Source: Platerodrilus igneus (lineage: Eukaryota > Arthropoda > Insecta > Coleoptera > Lycidae). From it: a DNA stretch of 64,000 nucleotides. Below are positions 58,099-64,000 of this stretch, in pieces. Each line of letters begins with the position of its first letter. Within the stretch, counting starts at the first letter, position 1. The stretch covers positions 11,387,001 through 11,451,000 of the forward strand of contig JARFIW010001739.1 of the NCBI GenBank assembly GCA_036346225.1, given 5' to 3'. A model generated the notes under the pieces. The model saw only the letters and a list, made by a program, of their open reading frames with translations, was not told the origin of the DNA and ran no database searches. A program made the position numbers and the translations under genes.

Positions 58099-58900
58099 CT
58101 TTCAAGGGTTTGTGTTTTGATCGTCTATAATGTTTTGGTAGTGGTGTATTTTGGCTTTTTTAATGCTGTCTTTGTATTGATTTTTTTGTCTAACAAATCC
58201 TTGTTCTGGTAATTGTATGCATTATTTAGTTCTTGGGGATACGTCTGGTCCATTGGAGTCTGTGTCTTGCTGAGTTATATATTTTGCGCAGTTGTTCGGT
58301 TCCGAAGTCTACCATGCATTAGGTTTAGTTGTGTGGTGTTCTTTTCAGGATAAAGGATGAGGTAGATGATTGGATGGCATTGAATATTTTGTCGGTTATC
58401 TTGTGTGGATCAAGATGTTTGTATTCAAGGTCTGTGAGAGCAGGTGTGAGGCCAATTAGGTTTTGTAAGAACAGTTGCCGGTTTGCCTTGTGGATAATAT
58501 ATGGTGTTGATGGCGGGACGTTTTGGGCGATTGGATAAAATGTTGAAAGAAATGGGGTATGGTCACTGGTTTGCATGTCATGCCATACCTTCCAAGAATA
58601 GATCAAGTGAGAAGCAGAGTGGAAAGCTAGGGTAAAATCATAGTCGATTTGTGGATCTTTGTTTCTCAAGTTGAAGTGAGTGATGGAGAGTTGACGATGT
58701 GGAGGTGATGTTGTGCTACAGTGTGGGCTTAACGTTAATATCAGCACAAATAATGAAGGGATGATTTCCTTGGAGGGATTGATATCGTCGAGTTTGTGAA
58801 GATATTGGTAAATTGGATTCTGGTGTTGAAAGCAAGCTGAAATTAGGAACAGGTTCTCGGAAGACTATTGAATTTCAATTGTTGTTGTTTGAGGATAAAA
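58099..58900 (-). pseudogene. Decayed LINE endonuclease domain and linker
   Basis: The minus strand reads PFIICADINVKPT (compare the IIxGDFNAK block), a block of about 85 residues containing YSWKVWHDMQTSDHTPF (the conserved W-V...SDH end of exonuclease-endonuclease-phosphatase domains), then PYIIHKANRQLFLQNL and a lysine-rich linker up to the R1 LTR. This is the apurinic-type endonuclease of a jockey/I-type LINE, which nicks the target DNA for integration. Stops and frameshifts are present before 58747 and after 58325. The matching RT is probably the fossil at 42480-43560. Confidence 0.55.
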
Positions 58901-59503
58901 TGAGAAGGATATATATGTTGCGTCCATGCTAGCATTGTTGATGAATATTGCTCAGATTAAACCTTTAATATTAAGTATAAAAGTACTTCTATTATTTATA
59001 AAAATTTATCCTGAAATTGAAGCTGTGCCTAGGATCCGCGTAATTCGTAATCCGCACCTAATAACTGGCAAATTGATTTGTATTAACGCTCGGTTAAAAC
59101 ACAGTGGACTGTAATTTTTTAAACATGAACAAACTAAAATAAAGCAATGAACTAACCCAAGATCTGCAGCTCGCTTTAAATAAGCGTTTAAAGGGTGAGA
59201 TTTAGGATGGTCATTGAAGGAAGGCTAGGATCACCAATTTAGAAATTTAACGTTTTCGAACCCACTCTAAGACGGGTGCAAGGGGTTATTTTGACGTGCA
59301 CACCGATGCCACAGTTTACTGGCGAACCGAATCACACCGATGTTTGTTACTATCTGTTTTAATTTAGTTATTGTCAGAATTGGCATATGTTTCAATTTAT
59401 CTATAAATTAAAATAACCTGAATTGAATGCTATTCTGGCAATAATTTATCGAATTAATAAATTGTAATTTTTACAATAAAAGGAATTTGTTGCCGGCGTT
59501 ACC
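58901..59503. other. Region at the 3' end of BEL element 2, probable LTR
   Basis: No gene is seen. If BEL element 2 (minus strand) is intact here, its 3' LTR should begin at 59504 and run to lower coordinates, probably covering most of 59150-59504. The far end and target duplication could not be fixed because the other LTR is outside the window. Confidence 0.4.
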
Positions 59504-59506
59504 ATA

Positions 59507-59516
59507 TCCTCCGGCC
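59507..59516 (-). other. BEL element 2, polypurine tract (candidate)
   Basis: GGCCGGAGGA on the minus strand lies about 90 bp after the pol stop codon and directly before TATGGTAACGCCGGC, in the position and with the look of a BEL polypurine tract next to the 3' LTR. Confidence 0.45.
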
Positions 59517-59605
59517 TTAAAATAAGATTTTAACAAAATGAAAAATTCATATTAAATGGAAAAAAAAGAAAAGAAAACTATATACAGCGCATGTAAAAAA
59601 AATGT

Positions 59606-59841
59606 TTACTGCGTGGGGAGTGAACACAGGTTTGCTACTGGACGGGTATAAACCTCATCTTTTGTACGTACTGTGACAACCCTAATAATGCCGTCTTTTC
59701 CGGGGTGAGTGTGTTCAATTATCCCTGTTGGCCACTGCAAAGGCGGGCAATTATCGCGCATCACTATCACGACTAAACCTGGCTCAACAGGACAGGAAGG
59801 TGTATTCCACTTCTGTCGGGATTGTAGTTCACACAAGTATT
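59606..59841 (-). CDS. BEL element 2 pol, C-terminal end (DUF5641), after the hAT insertion
   Basis: The minus strand reads CELQSRQKWNTP, GLVVIVMRDNCPPLQWPTGI and HTHPGKDGIIRVVTVRTK, then LPTQ and stop at 59606. This is the DUF5641 tail that ends BEL/Pao pol proteins. It is the direct continuation of the frame at 62562-64000: the LINE-free reading joins at the 8-bp duplication of the hAT element. No internal stop is seen. Confidence 0.8.
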
Positions 59842-60435
59842 CCCTAGACCTAGGGTTCCCAACGGGGGCGGTACCGCCCCCCAGTGGGCGCTGTACCTTT
59901 CAAAGGGGGCGATAGCGAGTACAGGGGCAAAAGGGGGGCGTTAGGAGGATCAAGGGGGGCGTTCGTGACGTACTTACCTTTTTAGAAAATAAATATATTA
60001 AAATACTTTGAAAATACCTAGTTGGCATGAATAGACAGTTTATTTAGCTATCTAAAATGTCTATGTTATTGTTATCGAGAAAATATACTTTAAAACATTT
60101 AATTCAGCATTAGGTCTATGAATACCTAATTCCGTTTAACATTGTCCGCAACAAGTCTTTGCAAGTTGATAAGCAAAGACGCGATATGACTTGCTTACAA
60201 AGTGCACCGGCATCGCAAACAAGATAAAACATACAAGTTGATGCTTGTATGAAATCAAACGTATAAAAGGCAGGGATAGCTCTAGGAATGTGTTATTATT
60301 TTGTGTGCTTCGCAAATAATCCATGTTCGTGAGTGATAAGTTATATAAGTCATTATAACCATTAATTTTATAATTATCTATAAATTCGTTGAAAAGTTAA
60401 TTTATTTTAAACCGTGGCAAGTTTTGGATTTCAAA

Positions 60436-62201
60436 ATGTCTGAATCTAAGAAGAAATGCCGGCAGTACAGTCTTTTGTATTTGAAATATGGATTTACGCA
60501 CTCTCCTGTAAACCCATCATTACCCATGTGTTTACTTTGCCAAAAAGTTTTCTCAAATGAAGCCATGAAGCCTTCTAGGCTACAAGAACATTTAAATAAA
60601 ATGCATACTGATAAAAAGGACAAAGATTTGTCCTATTTTCAAGAACTGTAGAAGAAATATTTGAAACAGCCAACTATATCAAACCTATTTGCGTCGTCTT
60701 CTAAACAAGAAGATGATGGACTACGAGCATCATATAACATTTCATTGTTAATCGCAAAACGGGAAAACCACATACCATTGGCGAGGAACTTATCTTGCCG
60801 GCAGTCAGAGAGGTAATAAAACTGTTCTTCATCATAAGACATCGGCAGATGTCATCAGAAAAATTCCTCTGAGTAATAACTCAGTGCAAAGGAGAATAGA
60901 CGAAATGGCTCAAGACGTTGAAATATCATTATGCGATTACTTAAAACTTGCAATTTTCCATTCAACTTGATGAATCCACTCTACCAAATAACGAAGTACT
61001 GCTGTTATCATACGTTCGGTTCATAAAAGACGAAAAAATTTATCAAGAGTTATTATTTGCAAAAATTTGGAAACTGATACAAAGGGAGAAACGATATTTA
61101 ATACCATGAGTACGTTTTTCAAGAGAAAGAAATACCTATGCATAATATTTTGTCGGCAGCTACTGATGGTGCTCCAGCAATGACGGGACGTCATAAGGGT
61201 TTCATAGCTCATTTGAAACAAGCAGTACCAAATTGTACTTGCTATACATTGTATTATTCATCGTCAGCACTTGGTTGCAAAAAATCTGAACAAACGTTTG
61301 CATTCGTCGCTTCATTACGTTATTAGAGCAGTAAATACGATTAGAAGCAATTCATTGCATGACAGATTATTTAGCCAACTTTGTAGTGAAAATGATGAAG
61401 ATTACAATCGCTTGCTGCTGCACACAGAAGTTCGTTGGCTCTCAAAAGGTACTTGTTTGAACCGTTTTTTTCAACTATTTGATTCAGTACTGGACTTTCT
61501 TGAAAACAGAAACGAAAAATTGCGCGAAAACCTGATTATACATAAAAATGACATCGCTTATTTGACAGACTTGTTTAAAATATTTAATGAAGTCAATTTA
61601 CAATTGCAAGGTGATGATTTGAATTTAATTAAAACAAAAAAGTCATAGCTGCTTTTGTGGGAAAACTTCTTCTATTCAAACGAAATCTAGGGAGAGGTGA
61701 ATACAGCCACTTTCCCACATTATCAGCAGTCTCTGCAAAACATGAAGATTTACTTACTTACTGCCAACACTTGGACGTTCTTCATGTTGATTGTGTGGAG
61801 CGATTCCAGGATATTTTAAACATGAATATACCGGGTTGGGTTTTAGATCCTTTCGCAAATGCAGATACAGCAGAATCATCAAATTTAGAAGAGGAACTCG
61901 TAGAACTCACAACTAACGAAGAACTAAAAGTAAAATTCAGAAATGGATATCAAGAGTTCTGGCTTCAAAACCAATACCAGTTCTTTACCCTGGATTGTGG
62001 TCAAGAGTACAGATATTTTTAATTGCATTTCCTTCATCTTATTTGGCTGAGCGTGGGTTCAGTGCAGTAGCTAATTTATTGTCTAAGAAAAGGAACAGAC
62101 TGCACATTACTGAACGTGGCGATTTGCGGCTGATGTTAACGAAATTGGAACCCGACATTAGCAAATTGTTAAAACTTCACCAGCCTCAACTATCTCATTA
62201 A
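60436..62201 (+). pseudogene. hAT transposase (BED finger, ZBED/SCAND3-like), frameshifted
   Basis: The start ATG is at 60436 (MSESKKKCRQYSLLYLKYGF). A BED-type zinc finger follows (CLLCQKVF ... LQEHLNKMH). The catalytic domain includes ATDGAPAMTGRHKGF near 61155-61200 (RNase H-like core aspartate) and LLLHTEVRWLSKGT near 61418. The hAT dimerisation tail is SSYLAERGFSAVANLLSKKR near 62034, ending at 62201. The order is that of the ZBED5/FAM200/SCAND3-like hAT group. In-frame stops and shifts occur at about 60650, 60820-61130, 61270, 61646 and 62010, so the copy is inactive. Length to the stop, about 590 codons, is close to the family norm. Confidence 0.8.
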
Positions 62202-62388
62202 TTTTTCTTCTTAATCTTTTTCTGTTCATTATGTATTCATATTTAAGTTTTAATAAACAAGTTTGTACTGCATTTGATAGTCGTTTTAATTAAGGTTTAC
62301 TTTTGCGATTTTAATATATATACCTTGTCCAACGCTTTAGTGAACGCTTGTAATAGCAGTCAAAGTGGAACGTTCGTATATGAGTATC

Positions 62389-62391
<3 letters not shown>

Positions 62392-62440
<49 letters not shown>
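62392..62440. repeat. (TA)n microsatellite in the hAT 3' region
   Basis: Uninterrupted TA run of about 48 bp followed by GATAGATA, inside the hAT element downstream of its transposase. Confidence 0.9.
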
Positions 62441-62442
<2 letters not shown>

Positions 62443-62561
62443 TAGATACTATGCAACAATATTTTAATATTCGTTATAATGCACTATGATGAGGAGGGGG
62501 GCGTTGGAAGTTTTTTTTCCAGTAGAGGGGGCGGTGGTTCAGAAAAGGTTGGAAACCTCTG

Positions 62562-64000
62562 CCCTAGACCATCGCTTCCAATAGGATTGAACAATTTGAT
62601 CTAAAAGTTGCTTGCGATTTACAAGCGTAAGCGCCTTTCCGGTTTCATCGGCAGCGGGCAAGAACTGCAACGGGGTGAGAGTTAAAAAATGAGCAGGCGA
62701 TAATGCGAGGGGTTCCGAAGGGTCTGAACTAAGGCAGCATAACGGACGTGAATTTAATAACGCTTCGATTTGTGTTAAAACCGTTGAAAATTCTTCATAA
62801 GAAAGTATTTGCTCTCCCACAACTTTCATTAAATGACCTTTCACGCTTTTGATATTCGCCTCCCATATTCCTCCAAAATGAGGAGCCGAAGGCGGATTGA
62901 ATTTCCAAGCAATGCGCCTTTGACTAAGTTCATGGCCAATGGCATTTAGGCAATTTGAATTTCGGAAAAATTGTTGAAGGGAATCTAAATAAGTTTTAGC
63001 GCCCACGAAATTTGTCCCGCGGTCGGAATACATAACCGCACATGGTCCCCTTCTAGCAAGGAAACGCTTAAATGCGGCAAGGAATATGTCAGTTGACAAA
63101 CTTGACGCTAATTCTAGATGCACGGCACGAGTTGTTAAACAAACAAATATGCAGATATAGGCCTTTTGAGCTTTAACTCCCCGGTGTCTACTAAGAGTTA
63201 TATTAAAAGGTCCGGCAAAATCAGTGCCAGTATGCATAAATGCTTTGGCCTGATTAACCCTAGGAGACGGTAAGTCAGCCATAAGAGGAAAAGAAGGTCG
63301 AGGTTTTCTTCTGAAACAATGATTACAATTTTGAACCCGAGTCCGAACCAAATTTCTAGCCGCTATAATCCAAAAATGCTGACGTAATAAAGAAAGCAGA
63401 AGATGTGGCCCTGCGTGTAAATTTTTTACATGAAAATGATCAATTAATAAATCGGTAAAACGATCTTTCTTAGGTAAAAGAACTGGATGCTGCTGATCAT
63501 ATGAAATATTTGCATTTGACAGACGACTTCCAACTCTAATTAAGTTATTTGAAAGAAAAGGATTCAAATGTCGAAAGGGTTTCGAACAAAGTTGTCCCTT
63601 TTCCAGAAAAGTCTTTTCGGAGAAAAAATGTTTATCTTGCACTGCTATAATAAGAATATTTTCCGCCGCAACAAGATCTTCCGCAGAAATGCGGTTCCTT
63701 TTAGGCAAACGTTTAACAAATCTCAAAACATAAACAGTTATGCTTAACAATTTAGAGTAAGAACTGCATCTATCAATCAGGGCGTATAAGGGATGAACTT
63801 CTGATTGTGTCACAGGAAGTGAAACCAATTTCTGTTCAAGTTTATTGTCAGCCAAAATAATTTCTTCCGTGTCAATGATTTTAATAGGCCAATCGCTTTC
63901 TTGAGAAAGAAGCCACGATGGCCCCTGCAACCACAACTCGGCGTTAAGAAATTGATTTGGAGATATAGCGCGAGACGCACAATCGGCAGGATTTGAAATG
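62562..64000 (-). CDS. BEL element 2 pol, integrase part (partial)
   Basis: Open on the minus strand from the window edge to the hAT insertion. It reads SNPADCASRAIS, then LWLQGPSWLLSQ, the N-terminal integrase zinc region with HAGPHLLLSLLRQHFWII and CNHCFRR, then the integrase core: GTDFAGPFNI (first D), YSDRGTNFVGA (second D), and PHFGGIWEANIKSVK (E). EALLNSRPLCCLSSDPSEPL and LALSPAHFLT lead into the tail. All catalytic residues are present and no stop occurs in about 480 codons, so this piece was intact until the hAT insertion. Integrase joins retroelement cDNA to the host chromosome. The protease and RT lie outside the window. Confidence 0.85.

Larger units (their letters stand above)
59850..62561 (+). 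mobile_element. hAT transposon inserted in BEL element 2 pol
   Basis: Ends are CTAGGGTTCCCAACG (left) and, inverted, CAGAGGTTTCCAACC (right). An exact 8-bp duplication CCCTAGAC lies at 59842-59849 and 62562-62569. CAGnGGTTCCCAAC is a classic hAT terminus. GGGGGCG-rich words lie just inside both ends. It encodes a BED-finger hAT transposase on the plus strand, now broken by frameshifts. Its 2.7-kb length is normal for an autonomous-type hAT. Confidence 0.85.
59504..64000 (-). mobile_element. BEL/Pao LTR retrotransposon 2, 3' portion
   Basis: The minus strand carries the integrase part of pol entering from the window edge and ending at 59606. A purine-rich GGCCGGAGGA (59516-59507) then precedes a probable LTR start TGGTAACGCC at 59504. 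A hAT transposon (59850-62561) is inserted in pol. The sequence is clearly different from BEL element 1, so this is another family. The 5' half and 5' LTR lie beyond 64000. Confidence 0.7.

Overview
This is a eukaryotic, AT-rich window, most likely from an insect or other arthropod. The support is BEL/Pao, Penelope, piggyBac, hAT and LINE elements of arthropod type, genes with GT-AG introns, no bacterial operon structure, and no recognisable host gene. Almost everything that can be named is a transposable element (TE) or a fragment of one, many nested inside each other. Most reading frames carry single-base frameshifts.

Layout. 1-4852: no gene. 4853-5539: an LTR (family here called R3) followed by a primer-binding-like site. 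5540-9549: no gene, small tandem repeats only. 9550-10050 and 23363-23467: a second R3 LTR, split by a 13.3-kb DNA transposon at 10051-23362. That transposon has CCCAAGCAGC terminal inverted repeats and a TAT target duplication. It carries a TNP2-like transposase gene (+), a convergent five-exon DUF4806-like gene (-), an internal 3.4-kb tandem duplication, and a solo LTR (family R2, 20921-22433). 23468-29149: no gene, but it holds a striking array of 80-bp palindromic repeats (25921-26215). 29150-30532: a solo LTR (family R1). 30821-32250: two LINE 3' fragments. 32558-38875: two head-to-tail copies of a 3.2-kb unit, each with a dead piggyBac transposase. 39320-41951: a Penelope-like element (RT plus GIY-YIG endonuclease) between direct terminal repeats that contain a hammerhead-like motif.

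42480-58900 is a nested stack. The outermost level is a decayed LINE on the minus strand (endonuclease at 58.1-58.9 kb, RT at 42.5-43.6 kb). Inside it sits an R1 LTR (44842-58094), which is split by a complete BEL/Pao retrotransposon (45210-57110: two LTRs, GTAGG target duplication, tRNA-Tyr-type primer site). The BEL element was itself hit by a GC-rich hAT element (45760-48907), which contains another R1 solo LTR, and by an R2 solo LTR in gag (51151-52600). 59504-64000 is the 3' part of a second BEL element on the minus strand. Its pol gene is interrupted by a hAT transposon (59850-62561) with a broken BED-finger transposase.

The most interesting unit is the two-gene CCCAAGCAGC transposon. 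Its termini, 3-bp target duplication, TNP2-like transposase and second convergent gene resemble the two-gene layout of EnSpm/CACTA elements. The exact solo-LTR boundaries and target duplications allow the order of several insertions to be read directly. Two separate head-to-tail duplications differ internally mostly by homopolymer length, so an assembly artefact should be excluded for both.
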